Shown piece by piece: positions 9,658 through 20,708 of a stretch of 64,000 bases of DNA. Every line of letters begins with the position of its first letter. Within the stretch, counting starts at the first letter, position 1. The translations under genes and the position numbers were made by a program. This DNA is from Gorsachius magnificus (Eukaryota > Chordata > Aves > Pelecaniformes > Ardeidae). The DNA is taken from contig CM067084.1 of NCBI GenBank assembly GCA_034008185.1, positions 61,022,599 through 61,086,598 on the forward strand. The letters run 5' to 3'. Under the pieces are notes generated by a model. That model searched no databases. It had not been told where the DNA came from and saw nothing but the letters and a program-made list of their open reading frames with translations.

Positions 9658-10823
9658 TGTGCACTGCAGCTACTCCAACCCAGGCCACAGGCACTGCAGC
9701 TGAACCAACGAACCAACCCGTGCCAGTATCAGTCGCCCCTATACAAAAGAAGAAATCTTGGAAGCGAAAGTCAACTCGTTTAGAAAGGGAGGATTAAAAA
9801 GCGGGGCCATCACAAGGGGAGGAGGAAGAGCTCATAAACGAGACAGAAACCACCAGATCCCTATCCTTGAGTGAGCTGCGAGATATCCGAAAAGATTTCA
9901 GCCGTCGTCCAGGTGAGCACATTGTCACCTGGCTACTCCGATGCTGGGATAATGGGGCCAACAGCCTGGAACTGGAGGGTAAGGAAGCCAAGCAACTAGG
10001 ATCCCTTTCTAGGGAAGGGGGCATTGACAAAGCGATTGGAAAAGGGACACAAATCCTCAGCCTCTGGAGGCGTCTACTGTCAGCCATGAAGGAAAGATAT
10101 CCCTTCAAGGAAGATGTCATATATCGCCCAGGCAAATGGACCACTGTGGAGAAAGGCATCCAGTACCTGAGGGAATTGGCTGTCCTGGAGGTGATTTATA
10201 GTGATCTGGACAATGACCAGCTGCCCAAAGATCCAGATAGTGTCCAGTGCACACGACCCATGTGGCGGAAGTTGTTACGGAGTGCACCAACATCATTTGC
10301 CAACACATGAGCAATGCTGAGCTGGGAAACTGGACGGGGACCAACAGTGGATGAAGTGGCTGGCCAGCTCCGGGAATATGAAGAAAGTATCTCTTCCCCC
10401 TTTGTTTCGGCTGTGGAGAAACTGTCCCGGAAGTTTGAACGACTTGAAAAGCGTATACCCTACACCTCACCTGTACAGACCAGTATCTCAGCCATCAGAA
10501 GTAAGCGCCCTTCTGCTCAAGAAAAAGAATATCGAGGGTACACACCACGGGGCACTCTATGGTTTTACCTGTGTGACCATGGAGAGGACATGAGGAAATG
10601 GGATGGAAAACCTACCTCGGCCCTAGAGGCACGAGTATGTGAGTTGCAAAGAAAAACAAACACAAAAGGGGGCTCTTCCAGGAAACTTGTTGCTCCAATT
10701 TCCAGAGACTGGGACGACGGTAGTTTTTTCAGACAAAATAGAAGGGCTGATCTTAATTCTGATTGTGATGAAAGAACTTCTGACTCATACATACAAACGA
10801 TGAGCAACAGTGACCAGGATTAG
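9501..10823 (+). pseudogene. ERV gag, linker and capsid-like region, broken
   Basis: One reading frame is gag-like from about 9501 to the amber codon at 10821-10823. It is broken by stops at 9795-9797 (TAA) and 10308-10310 (TGA). First comes a Thr/Ala/Pro-rich linker built on a 30-base repeat, then a basic stretch (KKKSWKRKS, about 9750). The next piece is a helical capsid-like segment with RRPGEHIVTWLLRCWDNGA near 9910-9968, followed by the segment around LEKRIPYTSPV near 10440. The C-terminal part contains WFYLCDHGEDMRKWDGKP (10560-10613). I see no CX2CX4HX4C zinc knuckle, which fits ERVL-like gag better than alpha- or betaretroviral gag. Structural protein in origin; inactive here. Confidence 0.75.
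9601..9710 (+). repeat. 30-base tandem repeat inside gag
   Basis: Units start at 9601, 9631, 9661 and 9691 (the last partial). Each begins (C/G)CACTGCAGCTACTCCAAC or a variant. The period is exactly ten codons. In the gag frame the units read TAATPTLATA, TAATPTPVMC, TAATPTQATG and TAAEPTNQPV, so the repeat expands a Pro/Thr/Ala-rich flexible linker without shifting frame. Confidence 0.85.
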
Positions 10824-11203
10824 AGGGGCCCTGCCTCCAGCCAGGTGGAGGAAAGGGACAACAGGGTTTACTGGACTGTGTGGATTCGATAGCCTGGCAT
10901 GTCAGACCCACAGGAGTATAGAGCTTTAGTAGACACCGGTGCAGCGTGTACTCTAATGCCATCAAGCCATATAGGGGCAGAATCCATTTGTATTTCTGGA
11001 GTGACAGGGGGATCTCAAGAGCTGACTGTATTGGAGGCCGAAGTGAGCCTAACCGGGAATGAGTGGCAAAAGCACTGCATTGTGACTGGGCCAGATGCTC
11101 CGTGCATCCTGGGCATAGACTACCTCAGGAGAGGGTATTTCAAGGACCCAAAAGGGTACCAGTGGGCTTTTGGTATAGCTGCATTGGAGGCAGAAGAAAT
11201 TAA
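10824..11203 (+). pseudogene. ERV aspartic protease (retropepsin), truncated and broken
   Basis: This is in the same frame as gag, directly after its amber codon. One further in-frame stop (TAG, 10890-10892) separates a short spacer from the protease proper (from 10899). The catalytic motif LVDTGA has its aspartate codon at 10932-10934, followed by LMPSS. The second conserved motif is CILGIDYLRRG (11101-11133), and a FKDPKG stretch comes next. The family works as a homodimer that cuts the retroviral polyprotein. The frame ends where the protease-to-pol sequence is replaced by the terminal LTR bases, so no reverse transcriptase follows. Confidence 0.82.
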
Positions 11204-11211
11204 CCACGACA

Positions 11212-11216
11212 ACTCT
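11212..11216. repeat. Target site duplication, right copy (ACTCT)
   Basis: ACTCT follows AACCACGACA, the terminal LTR bases, and is identical to 8158-8162. It shows that the right boundary of the provirus is the original integration end even though most of the 3' half is gone. Confidence 0.83.
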
Positions 11217-12462
11217 AAATAAAATTGAGTTAAAAGATGTAAATATATGCTTACATTTCTGCACAACTGTCCATTTTTCAGATACTGTTGCAGTAACTCT
11301 ACAACATGCTTATGATATAAATGACTATTAGTCATTTGTGTGCATACCATTTTATAAAAGATTTGACCTCATTGGGAGCCAAATAATAATTTATTAAGAA
11401 TTATTATGTCTTGAACAATATTCTTTCATTTAAGCAGTTCCCTGGAAAATAATGTGTTAATTAATCCGATTGCATTTTTTTTCTCTCAGCTTTAAACACA
11501 ACTTTTAATCTCAACCCTTACTCAGCAAAGCACACATTATTTTATAAGTGTGCTGAGTGCATGTGTGCCTACTCATTTCCGTTAAGCAGAGCACTGTCAT
11601 TCATGACCTTACTCACCACAGCCATTAATCATGTGTATGCAGACAGTGCATTAGTACAAGGCTTTTGCAGATTTGCTCTTAGAGTGGGTTTTTTTTATTT
11701 TCTTTCAGTGTGGACAAGGTGAAGTTGATATAATTTTATTGTTCTGTGGATAGTCTTTTTAGTATCTACTTCCTCATGTCCTGAAATGATGCATTCTCAC
11801 AAATTTACGTGTTTATTTTTGTCTGTCAAACTTCTGTTTTCCTGCTTTCAGTGGAATCAAATGTTATTAGAAAGAAATAAAGAAAAAACAGATTTATTTT
11901 TTTTAGGTTCCCTAAAACCAAAGAGGAAATTGGTAAGTGGAGGAAAAAGTTTACACTGAATCAAAACTGGTTTTCCAAGTTTTTCCTCAGTCAGGTGGAG
12001 ATAAAATAAAACCTTAGTTCAGGATAGAACACAATGTTTTGTTTCTTGGGTCTTAAATTTTTAAGATTTCTTTTAAAGTGAGTTTGATTAATATTTAAGT
12101 TAAAATTCCACTTTAAAGTAGTTATTTTTTCAAATATTCTGATAGAATAATTGAGCATTTCCCAAGTGAAATATTTTAATTACACTTCACTCATTATTTA
12201 CCAATATTTACCAAATCTTTTTTCAGCTAAAGTGATGCATCATATTTGATCCTAATTCACAAAAAAATATTTTTTTTTTGAGATTCACCTAGTGAATCTC
12301 AAATTTTCAGTGATTTTACCATCCTCTTAGCTTTGGTTCTGAGGCTTATTGTTCTAGACTACAGATAATTCAGAAAACAGAACTTTAAAATGGACTGTTA
12401 TATTTAAGACACAATTTCAACAATTTTCACCCTCTGTATGTTTCTAGTTATTTTGTTTGAGT
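11217..12462. other. AT-rich non-coding DNA, nothing recognised
   Basis: The sequence turns AT-rich immediately after the provirus. No recognisable frame or repeat is seen. Confidence 0.55.
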
Positions 12463-13600
12463 TTGGCTAGGAGCTCTCTGTTCATCCATACAGACCTCAC
12501 GTTTTTGCCTGACTACTTCTTTGTTGGGATGGAACTCTCTTGAACTTTGAGGAGGTGATCCTTGAATATTCAGCAGCTTTCTTGGGCCCTTCATCCCTCC
12601 AGGGACTTATCCCACAGGACCCTTCCAAGAAGACCTTTGAAAAGACCAAAGTCTGCTCTCCTGAAGACCAGGGTTGTGAGCTTGCTTTTCACCCTCCTCC
12701 TTGCCCTCAGGATCCTGAACTCCACCACCTCATGGTCACTGCAGCCAAGTCTGCCTTTGAACTTCACATCCCCAATGAGCCCCTTGTTGTTGATGAGTAT
12801 GAAGTCCAGCAGAATACCTCTCCTCATTGGCTCCTCTGTCACTTGGAAAATAAATTTATCATCAATGCACTCCAGGAACCTCCTGGACTGTTTATGTCCT
12901 GCTGTGTTGTCCCTCCAGTAGATATCAGGGTGGTTGAAGTCCCCCATGAGGACCAGGGCTTGCAAACTTGAGGCTAATACTATCTGTCTGTGGAGGGCCT
13001 GATCCAGTTGTTCTTCCTGGTCAGGTGGCCTGTAGCAGATACCCACTGTAATGTCAACTTTAACTGTCCTCTTTTTAACCCTAACCCATAAACTCTCATT
13101 TGGCTCTTTTTCCCTCCCCAAGCAGAGCTCCATGCACTCTGGCTGCTCTCCCACATAAAGAGCAACTCCTCCTCCTTGTCTTCCCATCCTGACCCTCCTA
13201 AAGAGCCTGTATCCCACCACTGCAACACTCCAGTCATGGGAGCCATCCCAATATGTCTCCATGATCCCAACAAGATAGCAGGCCTGCAACTGCACACAAA
13301 TCTCGAATTCATGACATTTATTCCCTGTACTACATGCACTTTAGAGGCACTTTACATGCACATACAGGCACTTTAGAGAAGTGTGTTGAGTTTCTGGAGA
13401 GTGCTTGGGGTATTTCTCCATAATGGTGCCTTCTAAGCACTTCCTTGCTTCCATGCAAGTGCTGGCTGCTTAAGTCCCATGTTGTTGATTTTGCAATCCT
13501 TCCCATCACATTGATCCACACCCTTTTCTCAGCAATCCTGTCTGTCACTCCCTCAGAGGACTGTTGGTTACTCTCTCTCATTCATAATGCAACAAGATTT
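12463..13600 (-). mobile_element. CR1 LINE fragment, endonuclease domain
   Basis: On the minus strand, 13295-12591 is a 234-codon frame with the AP-endonuclease-like motifs of CR1 ORF2: METYWDGSHDW (metal-binding Glu), a GYRLFRR core, MGDFNHPDIYW (Asp/Asn) and LGCSDHEVVEF (the SDH active-site motif). Upstream on the same strand, 13581-13330 carries the ORF2 lead-in (WDLSSQHLHGSKEVLRRHHY), and frameshifts near 13335 and 13295 separate the pieces. The left part (12463-12590) continues into the endonuclease-RT linker in antisense. Both the RT and the CR1 3' tail are absent, so this is an internal fragment, not a simple 5'-truncated copy. The domain would nick target DNA in a live element. Confidence 0.8.
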
Positions 13601-14699
13601 TCAAAACATTTTTTTGAAAACCATTCTAAATATTTTGTTTTAAAATTTGCTCCTTTTCAGTGAATATAACCTGGGTCTCAAGGTAGTTATGATCAAAGCT
13701 ACTGGGATTCTGATAAATTTAAACATCTTAAAATGAACAAGGTATCAGAGCCTGTTTCATTTATGGGACGAGTAAAACCATGCTGAAGCAGGAGGGCATG
13801 ACTGTTCCCTTGACCCTGTCTTTTAAGATGTGAGTTGCAAGGTGCAGACACTACTCTGAATAGAAATAGGTGAAGCAGTGATGATCCTCATTTCAAATAT
13901 AAAGACCTGGCACTACTGACACAAAGCGCATGAAAAACTATTATTTGGAGGAGATTTTGTGGTTTATGAAAGAAATAGAAACTGCTAAACATGGTAAAAA
14001 TAAATTATGTAGGTAGCACAGAAGGACTGACAGCATGGTCAAGAACTGAGACAGAGAACACATTGGAGTCAGGCACTGGCAACATGAGGTGAGGGAATAT
14101 GAATAACCACTGCTTTTCATTTGCTTTCATATTTTGCATACTGCATATTGAGAAACTTCTGACACAGTTAGGACTGGATTTTCCCCACACATTACTGTGT
14201 TGGTATTTTTTTTTTTGTAATTGAAATATCCAGTGCATTAGTATAATTTGGATTCAATAATTATGTTTTGTTAAAGAACAAAAATCAGGCTACTAATATA
14301 CTTTTTCCTGAAATTTGTTTACTGCTGAATGAAATAGATGTGTTTAAACAAAGCTTATTAAATAAGCTAAACACAGGGGAACATTAATTGTATAATGACA
14401 TTAATTTAATTTCAAAATGAACATATTATTCCCTATGGAAATATTTGATGATGGTTGTTCAGAAGACAACCAGGAGTGTAATAGTAGAGAGATGTGATTT
14501 GAGTTAAATCTGAAGGCAGATGAGTCATATACCCTTCAGATTTGTCAGAGTCCAGTATTCTCTGACCAGGTTCTTTTAGATATTCCATACAAGGAAGGTT
14601 TAATGTTTTAATAGCAAATTTACTTATTTGATGATATTTGATGTTACTCAGGATTTTGATTAGCAGAGTGACCCAGCAATGTGCTGAAATCACAATACA

Positions 14700-15190
14700 A
14701 GCACAATATCACAATTGCAATTGGATCACAATGCAAACATGATCCCCACTGCCATTCCTTATAAGCTCACCATCATGGCACTGGGCATCCCCAGTCACAG
14801 GAAGGAATACATGGGCTGAAGCTAGTTGAAGCCTGTTCTCTTCAAGGTTCATTTTGCTGGTTGCTCATGGTGTATACTCTATGTTGGACTGAGCCAAGCC
14901 ATGTGTAAACATGCCACACCCCCCCTCCACTTCTGCTATGGCTGGCTCAAGAAGACATTCACACTTTTTTGACTCAGGGAAGGCCATTTACACCTCCAGC
15001 TCCCCTCAGCCGATATAGTCAGTTCATCCATTCAACTGATACAGACAAAACAAAGGTCTCCCTCCAATCCCCTTTGAGGTGATGTAAGTTCTTCTTTCTT
15101 TACGACAGTTCTGGTCATTCCTTATATTTATCCCTGAGCTTCACGTGCCCATTGCCTGTGCTGATCATCTCTGAGCCTTCTTCCATTCTT
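14700..15190. repeat. Possible old unclassified repeat (composition shift)
   Basis: Base composition rises clearly above the flanks. The minus strand reads as a mixed purine-rich sequence with a segment like ggctgaggggagctggaggtg and no frame longer than a few dozen codons. I cannot name a family. It could be an eroded LTR or simply a GC-richer unique stretch. Confidence 0.25.
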
Positions 15191-16959
15191 GGGGTTTGTT
15201 GACAAACAAAAAAGTGCTTTCTTTTTGACCATCTTAGCATCTTAAATTAATAAAATATGGTGGGTTTTTGTTTGTTTTGTTTTAAGGGAGTTATCTGCAA
15301 GCACGTTATCTTTTACCCAACACCTGAAAATCATGCAGTGAAAACTTCGAGCTGTTAAGAATATTTTTAAACAGGTTGCACATAGAAACTACCACAAATT
15401 ATTAGTTCCCAAATACCCAGCCATTTCATTTAAAGAGGACATTGTCATGCTAAAGTGATTTTACCACCTTGGGATATTGGAATATAAGTAAGAGCAATAT
15501 TGTCCTAAATGAAGAATAATGCTATTTTTATTGCATAATGCTTATGCTATAAGAATAAAAGCACTATCAGTATTGAAAGCTGTTGGAATGAACCAGGAAC
15601 CAAATCAACCCACTCTGAAAGGAAAATAATTTTAAAAGAACTTTACTGACAGAAAAATTTAATACACAATAAAATCAAAATAATGTAATAGATACAGTGC
15701 TTGAAATCAATATACAAATGCTAAATTTTAAAAACCTAAGAGAAATATCTTTATTCTCAAATATTTACTGATTTAAATTAATAAAAACTCTCATGTGGTT
15801 GGTATGTTGCGATGAAATGAGTATCTTATTGCAAATGCACGTGGGAACCTCATCATAAACATACCAAAGGAACAAAACTTCAGGATAAAGCTTATCTTTT
15901 ACTCTATAATCATTAAAATCAAGCTCTGTGGGATGTGAAGATATTTATTTTGTCATGTTGACTTTAAGCAGACACAAGCTAACCTCTAGCATAACCTTTA
16001 TATACTGTGGTTATTTAAACCAGTGTGATCTTGTTCTGTGGCTGGTTGTACATGGTTGCAGGGGGGAAAGCTGCGTTTTTCTGTTCTTTTGCCTAATTTC
16101 ATTTCCTTTGATTCTTATTCCTTTGACATCTTTTTTTTTTGTTTAATTTAAATAAAAAGCTTTGGTTTATACAGAATTATGTAAAAGGTCTAGAAATTTC
16201 TGTTAGTATTACTACATACTCTATAACATTCTTTTGTAGTGGAAGCAGTCTTTGTATTTTTACATTAAGATGTGTAAGAAAATTTGGAGTTCCTTGATCC
16301 TACTAAAGGTTTGTGGATCTCATTCTTACAAGAACTGTTGTACAACAGAGAAAGAACTACCAGTTTAATTCTATAATTTTTCTCAAAGACTTGCTTACAT
16401 ATCAGCTGTCTCATGGACATGGACAAGGGCTGAATGATTTCTTTGGTATTGATATTGGGTTGTATAGGTGCATGGGATTTAAGAGGCTAACAGTAGAACT
16501 AAAACTTTGGAGACTAACTTTTCTTTGTCTTAGCTAAGATGCATATGTTGCTGGAATGGATGGAAAGGGAGCTATGATAGCTTGCCTCTGATCTGCTAGT
16601 CTAGCCCTTGTTGTGAATGAGAAGTATGCCTTAAACTTGGCTACGTAACATGGAGAAGCCAGTCCAGTATTTGGAAACCTGTGGAAAGGGCAGGTCCCCG
16701 ACAATTCCTACTGCAGGAAACTTTCTGTGCGAAGCATAGTTAGGATATATGCAGTCCTTATTACTGAGAGGTAAAACACTTTTAGACCAACGTATGATTT
16801 TTGTATAATTAGAATTAACAGACTCAACTGTCTTTTGCCTATTGGTATTCTTTAATGGGCACTAGAAACTTCAAATAGACTACATAACAAACAGAGCTGA
16901 AAATTGATGCAGTTTATAAATCTGCAAGTTGGGATTTATAATTAATTTGCTGTGCCTGC

Positions 16960-16976
16960 AAAAAAAAAAAAAAAAA
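16960..16976 (+). repeat. Poly(A) run
   Basis: Seventeen consecutive A. No retrocopy or target duplication is recognisable upstream. Confidence 0.9.
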
Positions 16977-17703
16977 GCATTTCTAGTGAGTGCTAATTTA
17001 AGAAAGATGGTCAAAGATGACTATTGCCAGTCCTGTATGTTTAAACTTGAACCATTTTATTAGGTATTTGTATGAAAAGAGGACCACAGAATAGAAACAA
17101 GTGATAGATGCAATTCAAACATACCTGGAAATCCTTTCGCCTGTCAAAATTAAAAAGAACCAATAGGGTAAGGCAAAACATAGCAAACATAAGACACAGG
17201 CTGTAGCTCAAACATAGGAATATACAGAACTTAAAGAAATTACAGTGAGAGGCAAGTCAGGAATTTTCAAGTAGTATTTCTACTCCTTGCAATGTCTTCA
17301 ATAGTATTTTCCATATAAATGTTACTTGAGAACATCAGTTAAATGTTCATAATACATTTTTGAAGAGAGTAAATGTCATTAATCCTGCTGAGGCTCAGTT
17401 ATCACAAAGGACACAGACTCCAAAACTCAATTTGAAAAGTCAGGTCTCCTAGTACATCTTATCTAGCTATCCCTATTTTAAAGCAGCAATCTCAAACCCA
17501 TCTCGTCTGCAAAATGATGCAAATGAAAAGTGTCAAGTTCAGTGGGACTAAGACTCAAGCATCAGATCTCAATCCTATTGTGTATGTATTGCCATTGTTA
17601 TCGTCTGTTCATTGTACATCACCTTCGCTGGGCCACAAGCCTTCTTTGGAATTTTAGATTAATTTCTGTATTGTTGCAGATCATTCTTCTTGCTGGTTTT
17701 AGA

Positions 17704-17721
17704 TTTTTTTTTTTTTTTTTT
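17704..17721 (+). repeat. Poly(T) run
   Basis: Eighteen consecutive T. No minus-strand retrocopy is recognisable beside it. Confidence 0.9.
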
Positions 17722-20196
17722 CTGAAAGCCTAAGGAAAATAGATAAAATTATTCCCAGAATCATAACTGAATATGTCTATATAGTTTCTATTCTGACAAA
17801 GTGGTAGAAAAGGTTCAAAGGGTCCATCTGAAGTAATTATAGAACAACAGCAGGGTGTGGCTTCTTGTAAGTTGTGTATAATGGCTGTTTTCTCAAATAC
17901 AAAGCAGCTGCTGAGCTTTATCTGGAGTAAAATTATTGTCTGCACAAAAAATACAAGGGTAGTTTGATAGGTAGGATGCACAAGTACATTAGTTACACTG
18001 CATTTCAAAGCTAATTTCACAAAGATTATTTCACAAAATATTAACAAAAACATCAGTGACACCAGCATCTGGCTGTAGAAATATATGTCCTATTTTCAAG
18101 TCAGACCTTAACAGACAAAGTCAGACTTTTTTTCCCCTGATCAGGGAGACTTAGGAAGAGTAGATATTATTTTACTTTGCTCCTCTTGATCCGTGCATTT
18201 TCTTTTCTGTTGTTGAATTAAAATTGCTGATGTCTGATACATTATTGTTGGAGAATGCTCATTCAGACTGTTCTTTAATAACAGAGCATTACTAACATTT
18301 TTATTTTTAGTTGACTGCTGGTGTCAAATTAGAGTCAACGTTCAGTGGATTTCTGCTCTTTTTTTATCTTTGACCAATAAAAATTGAAATATTTGCATAT
18401 GAATGTATATTTATATACATAAATTTATTTACACACAAATTTCAAGGCAATGGAAGCATTAATTCAGTCCAATTGGGAATTTTTATTTTGGCTTGATACC
18501 TCCTTCATCCTTTAGCAATCAGTATCTTTTAAATACAAACTGAAATCCATTTTCACACTGCAACTTGAAACATTTAATTTAAAAGTATGCTAAATATTAA
18601 GTCAACTTTGATATTGCCCCTCAGATTTTGCCTCACCTTAGCTTTACAGTATTTGACTTAAAATTTGGGAATAGATTTAGTCAACAACAGCAAAATAGAA
18701 ATATGTGATAAGAAGTATTGGTAAACATACAGAAAAAACTACTCCTGAGAAAATGTGTTTAGATTTTTCTGTCACTAAGGAGAGCTAAGGAAGTCTTCTG
18801 CCACAGACAGTAAGTTTGGACATCTGCAGATCTCTTAAGTGTGTGTCTTAACCACTTGACCATCCTAATTTCATTTGGTGACTTTTAGTAAATTTTATGC
18901 AATTAAAAATAAACTGACATTTGCCACCATTAAATTCAAAATCAGAAAAAAATTTACAGTTAACATTTTAAAACATAAAAATAACACCACCACCCCCCCC
19001 CAAAAAAGTTAGGACTCTCTAAAGAAATTTCAGTGATGTTTTCTAATTTTTTATCCTGAACAGGTGAAGTCAATGAAAGTTCTTCACTAATTCATTTGGA
19101 GGATGATCGTGGCTGCATTGAAACTGAATGCATTAAATGCTTTATTATAAGTAAAGAAGAATGAAAAAATTTTATTTACAGTATATGATACTGTAGAAAT
19201 AATTTCAAGTATCATGACAAAATTCCTTTTCTCTTCACAGTCTCAGTATAGAATGAATGTAATGTTTGACTATGGAAATAGTGTCAGTCCCTTAAGTCCC
19301 ATGCAATTATAGTGTGTTCTGAAAGACTAGCTTGCTTAAGCTTCTGGAGCTCTTATGCAGAAATGTTTGAAGTGTAGGCTAAATGCTTAAAACTGTCTAA
19401 ATGACTTTAGGCTCATCCAAGTCACATATTTAGGCATTTAGGAAGGTCAAGGTATGTAGATCTCCTAAAACACTTTAAAGAACCTATTTTTCCAGAGCTA
19501 CTTAAACTTGCAGAGTATAAAATGAATGGTGGCCTCCAGTATGAACTACTCACTTAAATTCAGATGCCTCCACATTTTCATAAATATCTAAACACAGGCA
19601 AAATTAACTGATATTGTGATATCACTCAGCTGAATCCAGGAAAGTAGATTAACAACTCTGACCATTTTCATTCAATTAAAAGAAGTGCATAAAAGAAAAG
19701 TCTGGTTTAAATATTCTCCCAAAATCAGAAGAGCTTATTTCACAAGATTTAAGTATATGAATTTTTATTTTTTCTCTAGCGGAGTATCACTGTCGTCAGG
19801 CTACAGATACACTCTTCTTCTCTCAGTCTAAATACAGATCATAGCGCACTGAGAAAACAAAGTTTAGAGATTCTTCTATACCAGAAGCCAGCAGAACCAG
19901 GGCTACACCTGGTCAACACGGGATTCAAGTCACTTAGTTCTCTCCTGAGAGTGGAGCCTAACAGCATGGTTGTTCTGTTTTAAAGAGGAGTTAGAAGGGT
20001 AACGTTCTGATTTTTTACTCCCCAGTAATAATTCCTGCTAAGAAGGCAGAATAGCTAGTTTTAATACTCTTCACCAAGACCACATCTGCTTTGCTGTATG
20101 TTACCCTAAAAGTCAAACGTAATCTAATTTTACTGGGAATACAATGAAAAGAGAGGTCAACCTCTACTCCTTCTTTATAAAGCTTGGTCTCAGGGC

Positions 20197-20708
20197 TGTC
20201 CTGGTTTCGGTTGGGATAGAGTTAATTTTCTTCCTAGTGCTGTGTTTTGGATGAGAAGAAAGTTGATAACTCACTGATGGTTTAGTTGTTGCTAAGTAGT
20301 GCTTACACCAGCCAAGGACTACTTCAGCTTCCCAAGCTCTGCCAGGTACACAAGAAGCTGGGAGGGAGCATAGCAAGGACAGCTGACCTGAACTGTCCAA
20401 AGGGTATTCCAGACCATATGATGTGATGCTTGGGCAAGTTGGCAGGGGGAGAGCAATCCCTCTCAGGACAGTCTGGGCATCAGTCAGGGGGTGGTGAGTA
20501 ATTGCATTGTGCATCACTTGTTCTGAATATTCTGTATATTCTATTACTATTATTATTGTTGTTGTTGTTGTTGTTTTATTAAACTGTCTTTATCTTAATG
20601 ATGGGTTTTACTTTTTTTCCAGTTCTCTCCCCCATCCCTCTGGAAAGGGGGGAGGAGTGATCAAGTGGCTGTTTGGTGTTCAGCTACCTGATGGGTTAAA
20701 GCACAAAA
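20197..20708 (+). repeat. Solo LTR of the provirus family
   Basis: It opens TGTCCTGGTTTCGGTTGGGA and follows the 5' LTR at 8163-8760 along its length. Shared segments include gggtattcca (20403), gtaattgcattgtgcatcac (20497), the ATTAAA poly(A) signal with ttattaaactgtctttatc (20577) and ttctctcccccatccc. It contains its own TTG/TTA microsatellite just before the poly(A) signal and lacks a visible TATA box. No internal retroviral sequence follows. The end is worn (gcacaaaa in place of ccacgaca), and the flanks share only CAGG, so a target duplication is uncertain. Confidence 0.85.

Larger units (their letters stand above)
8163..11211 (+). mobile_element. Internally deleted endogenous retrovirus (LTR-gag-pro)
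   Basis: This is an old proviral copy about 3 kb long. In order it holds a complete 5' LTR (8163-8760), a primer binding site (8769-8786), a hydrophobic leading frame, a capsid-like gag region, an aspartic protease, and then ten bases (AACCACGACA, 11202-11211) identical to the end of the 5' LTR. ACTCT follows at once and matches the five bases before the 5' LTR. No reverse transcriptase, RNase H, integrase or env is present. The whole stretch from the protease to almost the end of the 3' LTR is therefore missing, while the outer boundaries are intact. Class: a 5-bp duplication, gag and protease in one frame, and no recognisable zinc knuckle suit ERVL-like (class III) elements. The primer site, though, matches tRNA-Lys as in betaretrovirus-like elements. 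Several stops and a frameshift make it non-functional. Confidence 0.88.
13601..20196. other. Long AT-rich stretch without recognised genes
   Basis: The open frames here are short and lack motifs. A poly(A) run lies at 16960-16976 and a poly(T) run at 17704-17721. The part at about 14700-15190 is richer in GC and CpG-poor, and may be an old unclassified repeat. The rest is featureless. Confidence 0.55.

Noticed and set aside
9601..9710. Regularly spaced 30-base units that could suggest a CRISPR-like array
   Set aside because: The units are directly tandem without unique spacers, lie in a retroviral gag frame and keep codon phase; the DNA is avian.
9534..9716. Minus-strand frame with repeated Trp/Ser/Cys/Gly units
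   Set aside because: It is the antisense of the 30-base gag linker repeat, not a gene.
13601..20196. Possible host exons in the long AT-rich blocks
   Set aside because: I looked for frames with biased composition bordered by AG/GT signals and found none convincing. Short conserved non-coding elements could still be present, but single-sequence reading cannot show them.
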